Shown one piece after another: positions 48,348-57,124 of a DNA stretch of 64,000 nt. The stretch lies in the NCBI RefSeq assembly GCF_031180975.1, contig NZ_JAPSLI010000003.1, forward strand, positions 114,434 to 178,433. Reading direction: 5' to 3'. The position numbers were made by a program, and so were the translations under genes. Positions within the stretch are counted from its first letter, which is position 1; every line of letters starts with the position of its first letter. The DNA comes from Microbacterium sp. GTDB taxonomy: Bacteria > Actinomycetota > Actinomycetes > Actinomycetales > Microbacteriaceae. Below the pieces are notes generated by a model. That model had not been told where the DNA came from. It did not search any database and saw only the letters and a program-made list of their open reading frames with translations.

Positions 48348-49001
48348 TTATTTCAGGAAGTAGATGACGGCGAACAGCACAAGCCAGACCACGTCGACGA
48401 AGTGCCAGTAGTAGGACACGACGATCGAGGACGTCGCCTCCTTGTGCGTGAAGTTCTTGACCGCGAACGCGCGCCCGATGACCAGCAGGAACGCGATGAG
48501 GCCGCCGGTGACGTGCAGGGCGTGGAAGCCGGTGGTGAGGTAGAACGCGGAGGCGTACGAGTCGGCCTGGATCGGCATCCCCTCCATGACGAGCTGGGCG
48601 TACTCCCAGACCTGGCCGCAGACGAAGATCGCGCCCAGCACGAAGGTGAGCCAGAACCACTCGACCATGCCCCAGCCGAACAGGCGGCGGCGGCCCATGG
48701 CGTTCACCTGGCCGCGCGCGATGCGGTACGGCTGCAGGTCCTCCGCGGCGAACACGCCCATCTGACAGGTGAACGAGGACGCGACGAGGATGGCGGTGTT
48801 CACCGCCGCGAAGGTCACGTTCAGGAGGCCGGTGCGCTCACCCCACAGTTCGGGGGATGTGCTGCGGAGGGTGAAGTAGATCGCGAAGAGTCCCGCGAAG
48901 AACATCACCTCGCTGCCGAGCCACACGATGGTGCCGACAGCTACCGGGTTGGGCCGCTTGATCGTTCGGGCAGCCGGGGCATACGTCGCTGAGGTGGTCA
49001 C
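48348..49001 (-). CDS. ctaE: Cytochrome c oxidase subunit III
   Basis: This 217-residue subunit has five membrane helices, the actinobacterial short form, with the [17 protein letters not shown] and [11 protein letters not shown] blocks and [12 protein letters not shown] near the end. It stabilises subunit I and proton uptake. The GTG at 49001 ([10 protein letters not shown]) lies 6 nt after CATAAT; it is the first gene of the ctaE-qcrCAB operon and divergent from trpD. Confidence 0.96.
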   Translation of the reverse strand: MTTSATYAPAARTIKRPNPVAVGTIVWLGSEVMFFAGLFAIYFTLRSTSPELWGERTGLLNVTFAAVNTAILVASSFTCQMGVFAAEDLQPYRIARGQVNAMGRRRLFGWGMVEWFWLTFVLGAIFVCGQVWEYAQLVMEGMPIQADSYASAFYLTTGFHALHVTGGLIAFLLVIGRAFAVKNFTHKEATSSIVVSYYWHFVDVVWLVLFAVIYFLK

Positions 49002-49007
49002 CCGTCC

Positions 49008-49013
49008 ATTATG
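49008..49013 (-). promoter_or_regulatory. -10 element of ctaE-qcrCAB
   Basis: CATAAT on the minus strand lies 6 nt before the GTG of ctaE; a leaderless operon start is likely. Confidence 0.5.
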
Positions 49014-49068
49014 GCCGAAACGCGGTGCCGATTCTCGCACCGGCATGACCCGTTTCGCTGGTTCCGCA

Positions 49069-49084
49069 CTTAGGGGAACCTAAG
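49069..49084. promoter_or_regulatory. 16-bp palindrome between ctaE and trpD
   Basis: CTTAGG-GGAA-CCTAAG lies about 55 bp upstream of the ctaE -10 and about 35 bp upstream of the trpD -10, a plausible operator. It is shorter than the 19-bp IdeR/DtxR box, although both share TTAGG...CCTAA arms. Confidence 0.45.
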
Positions 49085-49119
49085 AACTGCCTGCGAATCT
49101 GCCGCCGGTGCAGGGTCGA

Positions 49120-49125
49120 TAGGAT
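49120..49125 (+). promoter_or_regulatory. -10 element of trpD
   Basis: TAGGAT lies 7 nt before the trpD ATG, another leaderless-type start. Confidence 0.45.
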
Positions 49126-49132
49126 CACTGGC

Positions 49133-50194
49133 ATGGCGGACACTCTCACCTGGCCCGATGTTCTCGCTTCTCTGCTGCAGCGGCGCGATCTCAGCGTGTG
49201 GGAGTCCACCTGGGCCATGCGTCAGGTGATGCAGGGCAAGGTCGGCGAGGCCCAGCTCGCTGGTTTCCTCATCGCGCTTCGGGCGAAGGGCGAGACGATC
49301 GACGAGATCGTCGGGTTCCGCGACGCCATTCTCGAGGCGGCCGTGCCGCTGCCGGTTTCCTCGGACGTGCTGGACATCGTCGGCACCGGTGGCGACCGGG
49401 TGGGGACGGTCAACGTCTCCACGACCGCCGCGATCATCATCGGTTCGATGGGCATCCCCGTCGTCAAGCACGGCAACCGCGCGGCGAGCTCCTCGTCGGG
49501 ATCCTCCGACGTGCTCGCGGCACTCGGCCTCGACATCTCTCTGGATCCTCAGCGCGTGGCATCCGTCCTCGACCGCACCGGCATCACGTTCGCGTGGGCA
49601 GCGGCGTTCCACCCCGGGTTCCGGCACGCCGGCACGGTCCGCTCCGAGCTGGGTGTGCCGACGGTGTTCAACATGCTCGGCCCGCTCTGCAATCCGGCGC
49701 GCGCCGAGGCGAACGCCGTCGGCGTCGCGCAACTGGATCGCGTGCCGCTCATCACGGGCGTGTTCCGCACCCGCGGCGCGACTGCGTTGGTGTTCCGCGG
49801 GGACGACGGGCTGGACGAGCTCACCACGACCGGTCACAGCCGCATCTGGGAGGTGGTCCGCGGCGACATCCACGAGCACGACCTCGACCCCCGCGATCTG
49901 GGCATCCCGCTGGCGGAACTCGACGACCTCATCGGCGGATCGCCCGAGCACAACGCCGCGGTCCTGCGTCGCACACTCAGCGGCGAGAAGGGCGCGGTGC
50001 GCGACATCGTGCTGTTGAATGCCGCGGCAGGAATCGTCGCGTACGAGCTGTCGCATGATGCGATGTTGACGCAGGTTCCCATCGTCGAGCGACTGAAGGA
50101 CGCGTTCCATCGTGCGGCGGTCGCGGTCGATGACGGACGCGCGTCGGCGAAGCTCGACGAATGGGTGCGCGTCACGCAGGAGCGCGAGGGCTGA
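49133..50194 (+). CDS. trpD: Anthranilate phosphoribosyltransferase
   Basis: This 353-residue enzyme joins anthranilate to PRPP in tryptophan synthesis. It shows the PRPP-binding GTGGDRVGTVNVST, KHGNRAASSSSGSSDVL and the anthranilate-site FHPGFRHA motif. It is alone, away from the other trp genes, as in mycobacteria where trpD lies beside ctaE-qcrCAB. The start is leaderless. The next gene follows after 3 nt and is probably co-transcribed. Confidence 0.96.
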   Translation: MADTLTWPDVLASLLQRRDLSVWESTWAMRQVMQGKVGEAQLAGFLIALRAKGETIDEIVGFRDAILEAAVPLPVSSDVLDIVGTGGDRVGTVNVSTTAAIIIGSMGIPVVKHGNRAASSSSGSSDVLAALGLDISLDPQRVASVLDRTGITFAWAAAFHPGFRHAGTVRSELGVPTVFNMLGPLCNPARAEANAVGVAQLDRVPLITGVFRTRGATALVFRGDDGLDELTTTGHSRIWEVVRGDIHEHDLDPRDLGIPLAELDDLIGGSPEHNAAVLRRTLSGEKGAVRDIVLLNAAAGIVAYELSHDAMLTQVPIVERLKDAFHRAAVAVDDGRASAKLDEWVRVTQEREG

Positions 50195-50197
50195 GCC

Positions 50198-51187
50198 ATG
50201 GATGCCGTCGACGCGCTGCTCGAGATCGCCACACTGCTGGAGCGCGAGCGCGCGTCACGGTATCGGGCGCGCGCGTTCCGGCAGGCGGCCGCCGTGCTCG
50301 GGGAGCTGCCGACCGACGTGATCGCCGATCCCGTGCGGCTCCGTGCCGCGAAGGGCATCGGCTCGTCGACGTTCGAGGTGATCAGGCAGGCGCAGGAGGG
50401 CCGCACCCCCGATTACCTGGTCGAGCTGCGCGCGGCGGTCGAACCGGAGCACGAGTCGGCGCTGCGGCGGAAGCTGCGCGGCGACCTGCACTCGCACACC
50501 GACTGGTCCGACGGGACCACACCGATCGAGGCGATGGCCCGGACGGCCGCCGCACTCGGGCACGAGTACCTGGCGATCACGGACCACTCGCCGCGACTGA
50601 AGGTCGCCCGGGGGCTCTCGCCGGAGCGCCTGCGCGAACAGATCCCGCTGGTGCGCGCCGCAACCCGGCGCGAGCTGACGGTGTTGGCCGGGATCGAGGT
50701 CGACATCCTGGAGGACGGCGGCCTCGACCAGGAGCCGGAACTGCTTGAAGAGCTCGACATCGTGGTCGCCTCGGTGCATTCCCTGCTGCGAATGGATGCC
50801 GGACCGATGACCGCCCGCATGATCGCCGCCGTGTCGAATCCGCACGTGAACGTACTCGGGCATTGCACGGGCCGCCTCGTGCAGGGGTCGCGTGGCACCC
50901 GCCCGCGGTCGCAGTTCGACGCCGCCGCGGTGTTCGCCGCGTGCGCCGAGAACGGAGTCGCCGTGGAGATCAACTCTCGTCCGGAGCGGCAGGACCCGCC
51001 GGACGATCTCATCGCGATCGCCCTGGCGGAGGGATGTCTGTTCTCGATCGACTCCGACGCGCACGCCCCTGGACAGCTCTCACTGCTCGATCACGGCGCC
51101 GAGCGCGCGGAGCAGAACGGGGTGCCGCCGGAGCGGATCGTCACGACCTGGAGCCTGGAGCGGCTCACCGCCTGGGCGTCGGGATAG
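50198..51187 (+). CDS. PHP-domain phosphoesterase with PolX-like helical N-terminus
   Basis: This 329-residue protein has an N-terminal helix-hairpin-helix-like segment (about 1-80: LLERERASRYRARAFRQAAAVL, KGIGSSTFEVI) and a complete PHP domain (about 90-310) with metal ligands in DLHSHTDWSDG, ITDHSP and GIEVDIL, and the later SVH and DSDAH. This is the architecture of the two ends of bacterial PolX without the polymerase core. It could be a nuclease or histidinol-phosphatase-like phosphoesterase; DNA repair is possible but not shown. It follows trpD by 3 nt. Confidence 0.8.
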   Translation: MDAVDALLEIATLLERERASRYRARAFRQAAAVLGELPTDVIADPVRLRAAKGIGSSTFEVIRQAQEGRTPDYLVELRAAVEPEHESALRRKLRGDLHSHTDWSDGTTPIEAMARTAAALGHEYLAITDHSPRLKVARGLSPERLREQIPLVRAATRRELTVLAGIEVDILEDGGLDQEPELLEELDIVVASVHSLLRMDAGPMTARMIAAVSNPHVNVLGHCTGRLVQGSRGTRPRSQFDAAAVFAACAENGVAVEINSRPERQDPPDDLIAIALAEGCLFSIDSDAHAPGQLSLLDHGAERAEQNGVPPERIVTTWSLERLTAWASG

Positions 51188-51196
51188 CGCTGCCGT

Positions 51197-52120
51197 TCAG
51201 GAGTTGCTCGCGAGGGCGGCGATCGCGCGGTCCATCGACGACCCGAGATTCCACAGTTCTGCGAGCGACCGGGCCGCGTCAGCCTCGGTCTGGTCGAGGG
51301 GGCGCAGGGGAGTGGCCGGCGCGCTGATGTCGAGGTCGGTGGCGACACGGACCACCTTGGGTGCCACATCGAGGTATGCGGACGCCTCTGCGAAGCGGGC
51401 GCTGACTGCCGCGCTGAGCTGACCGGCGGCAGCGGCGGCGCGGATGCCGTCCAGATCGCCGTGCGCCTTGAGCAGAGTCGCGGCGCTCTTCTCGCCGATG
51501 CCCTTCACGCCGGGTAGGCCGTCGGAGGCGTCGCCGCGCATGGTCGCGAAATCGGCGTACTGCTCGGGAAGGACGCCGTACTTCGTGACGACGGTCTCGT
51601 CGGTGACGATCTCGAGGTTGCTCATGCCACGCGCGGTATAGATGACGCGGACGCCGCGCGCGTCGTCGACGAGCTGGAACAGGTCTCGGTCGCCGGTGAC
51701 GATGTCGACCGACTTGTCGGCGTGGGTGGCGAGCGTGCCGATCACGTCGTCCGCTTCGTGCTCGGCTGCGCCGATGATCGGGATGCCGAGAGCGCGCAGC
51801 GTCTCGCGGATGAGCGGAACCTGCTGCTCGAGCGGGTCGGGGACCTCTTCAACGTCTGTGCCGCCGGGGATGACCTCGACGACGCGGTGCGCCTTGTAGC
51901 TGGGGATGAGGTCGACGCGCCACTGCGGACGCCAGTCGTCATCCCAGCAGGCGATCAGATGCGTCGGGTGATACGTCGACACGAGCTTCGCGACGATGTC
52001 GAGCAGACCACGGACGGCGTTGACGGACATGCCGTCCGGCGCCTTCACTTTGTCCGGCACACCGTAGAACGCGCGGAAGTAGAGGGACGCGGTGTCGAGC
52101 AGCATCAGGCGGTCGGTCAC
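51197..52120 (-). CDS. 5'-3' exonuclease (FEN-type)
   Basis: This 307-residue protein is the standalone form of the Pol I N-terminal 5' nuclease. Metal-binding acids are in LLDTASLYFRA, CWDDDWR, AAEHEADDVIGT, VTGDRDLFQLV, and MRGDASDGLPGV; the H3TH helix (GVKGIGEKSAATLL) is present. It probably trims RNA/DNA flaps. The GTG at 52120 lies 6 nt after CAGGAT (52127-52132). The convergent PHP gene ends 10 nt away. Confidence 0.9.
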   Translation of the reverse strand: MTDRLMLLDTASLYFRAFYGVPDKVKAPDGMSVNAVRGLLDIVAKLVSTYHPTHLIACWDDDWRPQWRVDLIPSYKAHRVVEVIPGGTDVEEVPDPLEQQVPLIRETLRALGIPIIGAAEHEADDVIGTLATHADKSVDIVTGDRDLFQLVDDARGVRVIYTARGMSNLEIVTDETVVTKYGVLPEQYADFATMRGDASDGLPGVKGIGEKSAATLLKAHGDLDGIRAAAAAGQLSAAVSARFAEASAYLDVAPKVVRVATDLDISAPATPLRPLDQTEADAARSLAELWNLGSSMDRAIAALASNS

Positions 52121-52161
52121 GGACTCATCCTGGCACGGCGGTCTGGTTTCTTCTGCGAGCG

Positions 52162-53010
52162 TCAGCAGCCGGGGGAAGAGGGTCGTTCGGTGCAGGTGTG
52201 CGCGACGAGTGCGGTGTGCGCCTCGAAGACCCGGATCAGCTGACCAGGGCCGGTCGCCGTGAGTCGGCCGGAGATCGGGAACCAGCCGACACCGAGGTCT
52301 ATCTCGGCGGAGTATGCGACATCGACGCGGGCGGTGTACTCACCGCGCTCGGCGTAGGTGTGGCTCGTGTCAGTGGGGGTGAACTGTGCCTGGCCGAGAT
52401 CGGCCCAGGTCGAGCCGCCGTCGCCGGTCGTCGTGCTGGCGCCGTCGCCGTAGTGGAAGGTGAAGGATGCCGGCGTGAACCGCACGCTGATCGGGTAGCC
52501 GAAGAGCTCTCCCTGCTGAGTGACGGCGGATGCCGTCGCCACGAAGTTCGTCGGCAGGCCGGCGACGCCCAGATTGTTCGGCTCACCGGCGACCGCGGTC
52601 CCGGGAGGGGAGAAACGTGCAAGGTCGGTGATCGTGATCTCGGGGATCGCCGGCGTGGTATCGCCTTCGGCCCGTGGCGTCTCGCCGTCAGGGTTCCAGC
52701 GGTAGCAGCGGATGTAGTTCCACGCGTCTCTGCACTCCTCGAACGTGGGAGGAGTCCAGGCGATCGGGTTGTAGACCGGGTTCGTGGAGTGGTTGCCTCC
52801 GCGTTGCCTTTGGGCGCCGTCGGTACGGGATCCTGGCGAGCCATTCTGATGCTTAGTACCGCTCGCGTATAGATTGCCTGCGTCGGTTGTGACCGTTGGG
52901 CATCCGATCCGCGCGTTTGAGCTGCACGTCGGAGGTGTGCCCGCCGCGGCGCTCACTGGTGACAAAACGATGACCGCGAAGCATAAGAGCATGGCGGTCA
53001 GGATGCGCAT
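52162..53010 (-). CDS. Secreted PKD-domain protein
   Basis: This 282-residue protein has a signal peptide (about 1-24, ending SAAAG), a central tail with Cys-rich segments, and a PKD-like segment (about 165-235: FTFHYGDGASTTTGDGG, TSHTYAERGEYTARV). It is probably an extracellular surface protein; six cysteines could form disulphides. No enzymatic motif is visible. It overlaps its lipoprotein neighbour by 13 nt, so the two are co-translated. Adhesive or carbohydrate-binding roles are speculative. GGGAAGG lies upstream of the ATG. Confidence 0.7.
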   Translation of the reverse strand: MRILTAMLLCFAVIVLSPVSAAAGTPPTCSSNARIGCPTVTTDAGNLYASGTKHQNGSPGSRTDGAQRQRGGNHSTNPVYNPIAWTPPTFEECRDAWNYIRCYRWNPDGETPRAEGDTTPAIPEITITDLARFSPPGTAVAGEPNNLGVAGLPTNFVATASAVTQQGELFGYPISVRFTPASFTFHYGDGASTTTGDGGSTWADLGQAQFTPTDTSHTYAERGEYTARVDVAYSAEIDLGVGWFPISGRLTATGPGQLIRVFEAHTALVAHTCTERPSSPGC

Positions 53011-53543
53011 GATTCGCCTTCCCGAGGGGTGGAATTTGCCAAAAGCACACTGTCCTCTGACACCTCAAACTGGAGCGCGAGCACGTACTGGTCGGGTCGA
53101 TCCGCTGGCACAACGGAAGAGCCTGAAGCGTCCTTGATGTCGAGATCGGCTTGGTCCAAGCAGGCCTCGGCCTGAATTAGGGCATCGTCCGCGGCGTACT
53201 TCGTACCCCGGAACCAGACCACCGCTGTCTTTCCCGTCTGTGAGTACCCGTTCGCGTGCATTTCACTTAAGAACTCTTTGTCGGTTGAGCGGACTTCGCC
53301 CGTGGTGTATGCGAGCGCTGGCTCGAATGACCCCGGATCCGAGAATGAGACAGAATCCAAAGCCTTGATGTACTCCCGGTATGTCTTCTCGGCTGCCGCG
53401 AAGGCCTCTTCCTCGGTCTCGAACAGGGCCGTCTTCGTCGGCGTCGGCTCGGGCTGGGGTGTGCAGGCGGCGAGCAGCGAGAGCGTCACCGCTCCGGCCG
53501 CCGCGGCGGTGAGAAGGCGCAGGGGAGCGGTCGAGACAATCAC
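52998..53543 (-). CDS. Putative lipoprotein
   Basis: This 181-residue protein has a lipoprotein signal with lipobox LLAAC (Cys about 26), a proline-rich spacer (PQPEPTPTK) and a helical domain with EEEAFAAAEKTYREYIKALDSV. I recognise no named family. The 13-nt overlap with the PKD gene suggests the two form one surface module. Its own start is GTG. Base composition is lower in GC than neighbours over this pair, judged by eye. LspA at 25985 would process it. Confidence 0.7.
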   Translation of the reverse strand: MIVSTAPLRLLTAAAAGAVTLSLLAACTPQPEPTPTKTALFETEEEAFAAAEKTYREYIKALDSVSFSDPGSFEPALAYTTGEVRSTDKEFLSEMHANGYSQTGKTAVVWFRGTKYAADDALIQAEACLDQADLDIKDASGSSVVPADRPDQYVLALQFEVSEDSVLLANSTPREGESCAS

Positions 53544-53582
53544 CCCGTCACCGTAGCCGCGACCCGTCCTGCTCCGCAGAAG

Positions 53583-53591
53583 TTATCCACA
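53583..53591 (+). other. Perfect DnaA box
   Basis: TTATCCACA matches the R1-type DnaA consensus. It lies in the intergenic region between the lipoprotein and rpsA genes. A single box far from the origin may titrate DnaA or affect rpsA expression. Confidence 0.6.
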
Positions 53592-53626
53592 GGGAATGCC
53601 GGCTGTGCGGCATCCGTTGTCTCTGA

Positions 53627-53632
53627 TAGCCT
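53627..53632 (+). promoter_or_regulatory. Candidate -10 of rpsA
   Basis: TAGCCT lies about 130 nt before the rpsA start, giving a long leader. The -35 is not clear. Confidence 0.35.
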
Positions 53633-53764
53633 GAAGTGTCACTCGTGGCGAGCATTCGCCTGCCCTCGTGACATCGCAACCCCAATCCACCTGCTTCGAG
53701 GCGAACATCCGGCGCTGCCGAGTGCTCGAAGCCCGATCATCCATTCACAAGGACAACCCACTAC

Positions 53765-55219
53765 ATGACTAGCGCAACGACCGCCCCGGCCACCAAGCAG
53801 GTCGCGATCAACGACATCGGCTCTGCTGAGGACTTCCTGGCCGCGGTCGAGAAGACCCTCAAGTTCTTCAACGACGGCGACATCATCGAGGGCACGATCG
53901 TCAAGATCGACCGCGATGAGGTTCTGCTCGACGTCGGATACAAGACCGAGGGCGTCATCCCCTCCCGCGAGCTCTCCATCAAGCACGACGTGGACCCCAA
54001 CGAGGTCGTCACCGTCGGCGACCAGGTCGAGGCCCTCGTTCTCCAGAAGGAGGACAAGGAAGGCCGTCTGATCCTCTCCAAGAAGCGCGCCCAGTACGAG
54101 CGCGCCTGGGGCGACGTCGAGAAGATCAAGGAGAACGACGGTGTCGTCACCGGCACCGTCATCGAGGTCGTCAAGGGCGGTCTCATCGTCGACATCGGCC
54201 TCCGTGGCTTCCTCCCCGCCTCGCTCATCGAGCTGCGTCGCGTCCGCGACCTCACCCCGTACCTCGGCCAGGAGCTCGAGGCGAAGATCCTCGAGCTCGA
54301 CAAGAACCGCAACAACGTGGTTCTGAGCCGTCGCGCCCTGCTGGAGCAGACGCAGTCCGAGTCGCGCACCACGTTCCTGAACAACCTGCACAAGGGTCAG
54401 GTCCGCAAGGGTGTCGTTTCGTCGATCGTCAACTTCGGTGCGTTCGTCGACCTGGGTGGCGTGGACGGCCTCGTGCACGTCTCCGAGCTGTCCTGGAAGC
54501 ACATCGAGCACGCCTCCGAGGTCGTCGAGGTCGGCCAGGAGGTCACCGTCGAGATCCTCGAGGTGGACCTCGACCGCGAGCGCGTCTCCCTGTCGCTGAA
54601 GGCGACGCAGGAGGACCCGTGGCAGGTCTTCGCCCGCACCCACGCCATCGGCCAGGTCACCCCGGGCAAGGTCACCAAGCTCGTTCCGTTCGGCGCGTTC
54701 GTCCGCGTCGCGGACGGCATCGAGGGCCTCGTGCACATCTCCGAGCTGTCCAGCAAGCACGTCGAGCTGGCCGAGCAGGTCGTGTCGGTCGGCGAAGAGG
54801 TCTTCGTCAAGGTCATCGACATCGACCTCGAGCGTCGCCGCATCTCGCTGTCGCTGAAGCAGGCCAACGAGTCGGTCGACCCGTACGGCACCGAGTTCGA
54901 CCCGGCCCTGTACGGCATGCTCGCCGAGTACGACGAGAACGGCGAGTACAAGTACCCGGAGGGCTTCGACCCGGAGACCGGCGCCTGGAAGGAAGGCTTC
55001 GAGGCTCAGCGCGAGGCATGGGAGCAGGAGTACGCCGCTGCCCAGGCTCGCTGGGAGGCTCACAAGGCTCAGGTCGCCAAGGCTCTCGAGGCCGAGGCTG
55101 CCTCCGGCGACGACTTCGGCGCTCAGACCTTCTCCAGCGACACCGCTGGTGCGGGCACCCTCGCCGACGACGAGGCTCTCGCCGCTCTGCGCGAGAAGCT
55201 CTCGGGCGGCAACGCATAA
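53765..55219 (+). CDS. rpsA: 30S ribosomal protein S1
   Basis: This 484-residue protein has four S1 RNA-binding domains (about 36-105, 123-190, 209-277, 294-363), each with the DGLVHVSELS-type core or a derivative, and a long acidic alanine-rich tail (about 390-484). S1 helps recruit mRNA and assist translation; actinobacterial S1 has four rather than six domains. AAGGA lies upstream of the ATG. A strong UUCG-type terminator follows. Codon use and leader length suggest high expression. Confidence 0.96.
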   Translation: MTSATTAPATKQVAINDIGSAEDFLAAVEKTLKFFNDGDIIEGTIVKIDRDEVLLDVGYKTEGVIPSRELSIKHDVDPNEVVTVGDQVEALVLQKEDKEGRLILSKKRAQYERAWGDVEKIKENDGVVTGTVIEVVKGGLIVDIGLRGFLPASLIELRRVRDLTPYLGQELEAKILELDKNRNNVVLSRRALLEQTQSESRTTFLNNLHKGQVRKGVVSSIVNFGAFVDLGGVDGLVHVSELSWKHIEHASEVVEVGQEVTVEILEVDLDRERVSLSLKATQEDPWQVFARTHAIGQVTPGKVTKLVPFGAFVRVADGIEGLVHISELSSKHVELAEQVVSVGEEVFVKVIDIDLERRRISLSLKQANESVDPYGTEFDPALYGMLAEYDENGEYKYPEGFDPETGAWKEGFEAQREAWEQEYAAAQARWEAHKAQVAKALEAEAASGDDFGAQTFSSDTAGAGTLADDEALAALREKLSGGNA

Positions 55220-55233
55220 GCACGCCTTTCAAG

Positions 55234-55274
55234 AACGGGCCGTCACCTCGCCTTCGGGCGGGTGGCGGCCCGTT
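55234..55274 (+). terminator. Intrinsic terminator after rpsA
   Basis: AACGGGCCG-type stem (55234-55242 with 55266-55274) has an inner extension ending in a TTCG tetraloop. It lies 15 nt after the rpsA stop. Confidence 0.75.
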
Positions 55275-55317
55275 CCGCGTCTCCGGATGCCGGTGAGCCG
55301 CGTGCCAGGATGGAGGC

Positions 55318-55917
55318 ATGCCCCTCATCGCGCTCACCGGCGGCATCGCGTCGGGGAAGTCCACCATCGCCCGGCGCCTCGCCGAACACGGGGCGGTGAT
55401 CGTGGACGCCGACCAGATCGTCCGCGATGTGCAGGCGCCGGGAACGCCTGTGCTGCGGCGCATCGCTGACACGTTCGGGGACGACGTCATCCAGCCGGAC
55501 GGTTCGCTGGACAGGGCAGCCCTGGGGTCCAAGGTGTTCGGCGCACCCGAATCGCTCGCCCGCCTGAACGCGATCGTTCATCCCGCGGTCCGGGAGGAGT
55601 CGCAGCGTCGCTTCCGGGAGGTGCTCGACGATGATCCCTCCGCGGTCGTGGTGTACGACGTGCCGCTGCTCGTCGAGGCGCGAGTCGACGACCCGTGGGA
55701 CCTGACCGTCGTCGCGCACGCCCCAGCCGGCATCCGTCGTCGCCGCCTCGTGGAGCTGCGCGGTCTCGACGAAGCCGCAGCGCAGGCGCGCATCGACGCG
55801 CAGGTGACCGACGAGCAGCGGCTCGCCATCGCCGACGTCGTCATCGACACCGGCGCCGACCTCGCACACACCCTCGCGCAGACGGATGCCCTGTGGGAGC
55901 GGATCCGCGCGCAGTGA
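55318..55917 (+). CDS. coaE: Dephospho-CoA kinase
   Basis: This 199-residue P-loop kinase phosphorylates dephospho-CoA in the last step of CoA synthesis. The P-loop is GGIASGKST (8-16), followed by DADQIVRD and LxHPAVR-like IVHPAVREES. Some actinobacterial CoaE proteins carry an extra UPF0157 domain; this one does not. The ATG lies 6 nt after CAGGAT (55306-55311). It overlaps the next (MFS) gene by 4 nt as GTGA. Confidence 0.94.
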   Translation: MPLIALTGGIASGKSTIARRLAEHGAVIVDADQIVRDVQAPGTPVLRRIADTFGDDVIQPDGSLDRAALGSKVFGAPESLARLNAIVHPAVREESQRRFREVLDDDPSAVVVYDVPLLVEARVDDPWDLTVVAHAPAGIRRRRLVELRGLDEAAAQARIDAQVTDEQRLAIADVVIDTGADLAHTLAQTDALWERIRAQ

Positions 55918-57121
55918 GCTTCGCCGGTCACGCCCCCGGCTCGCCGGCGTACCGGCGGCTCATCGCCGGGCTCTTCCTCGCTGGAGTGGCCACCTTCGCG
56001 CAGCTGTACTCGTCGCAGGCGGTGCTGCCCCACATCGCCGCGGACCTCGCCATCGGCCCGGCCACGGCCGCCCTCACCGTCTCGGCGGCGACGATCGGGC
56101 TGGCCGCCGCCGTCATGCCGTGGTCGCTCGTCGCCGACCGCATCGGCCGCGTCCCGGCGATGGCGATCGGGATCCTCGCGGCCACAGCACTCGGCCTCGT
56201 CGCCCCGCTGAGCGGCGACATCGCAGTGCTTCTCGTGCTCCGGTGCGTCGAGGGCGCGGCGCTCGGGGCCGTGCCCGCGGTGGCGCTCGCCTCAGCGAGG
56301 AGGTGGCGGCGCGGCATGCTGCCGCCGCGGCCGGGAGCTACATCGCGGGGACGACCGTGGGCGGGCTCTCCGGCCGCATCGTCTCGGGACTGATGGGCGA
56401 GGCGATCGACTGGCGCGCCGGCATGTGGGCTGTGGCTCTGCTCTGCGGCGTGTCAGCGCTGCTCTTCCTCGCCCTCACCCCGAAGTCACGTGGTTTCGTG
56501 CCGCAGCGCGCCCGGGGAGCGACCGGTCACGGCATCCTGCCGCGCCTGCTCGCGCTCCTGCGCTCTCCGCAGCAGTGGGCGCTGTACGCGCAGGGCTTCC
56601 TGCTGATGGGGGCTTTCGTCGCCGTCTACAACTACCTCGGATTCCACCTCGTCGATCGGCCGTTCTCGCTGCCGGTCTGGGTGGTGACCCTGCTCTTCCT
56701 GGCTTATCTCTCCGGCACCGTCTCGTCGCCGTGCGCGGGCGCGCTGGCTACGCGCCACGGCCGGTATCCGGTGCTCCTCGCATCGATCGCCGTCATGGCG
56801 GGCGGTGCGACGCTGATGATCGCGCCGCTCACGGTCGTCGTGCTCGCGGGCCTGGTGCTGTTCACCGCCGGGTTCTTCGGCGCGCACGCCGTGGCGTCGG
56901 GGTGGGTGCCGGTGTCCGCTCCGCCGGCGAGTCGCGCCCAGGCGTCGTCGCTGTACTACTTCGGCTACTACGCCGGCTCGAGCGTGTTCGGATGGCTGCT
57001 CGGCCTGGTGCTGACGAGCGCCGGCTGGACCTGGTTCGTGGTGGTGACCCTGCTGCTTTGCGTCGCGTCCGCTTCGGCTGCGGCCGCGGCGCTTCACAGC
57101 GCGCCGAACGGTCGGGCCTGA
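55914..57121 (+). pseudogene. MFS transporter, frameshifted
   Basis: Two frames share one MFS protein. The first (from GTG 55914) carries helices 1-4 with ATFAQLYSSQAVLPHIAADL and LRCVEGAALGAVPAVALA; the reading frame then shifts near 56288-56294, where AVALA should run on to SEEVAARHAAAAAGSYIAG in another frame, and helices 5-12 continue to 57121. The junction is consistent with loss of one base in a C run or of about four bases. The gene may be a recent pseudogene or a sequencing error. It resembles arabinose-efflux-type MFS proteins; substrate unknown. Confidence 0.8.
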
Positions 57122-57124
57122 CGG

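Noticed and set aside
49069..49084. IdeR/DtxR box
   Set aside because: Arms look alike but the spacer is 4 nt, not the 9 nt between the same arms in the IdeR consensus, so I list it only as an unassigned palindrome.
55914..57121. Programmed ribosomal frameshift in the MFS gene
   Set aside because: No slippery heptamer or downstream structure is apparent at the junction; a lesion or sequencing error is simpler.
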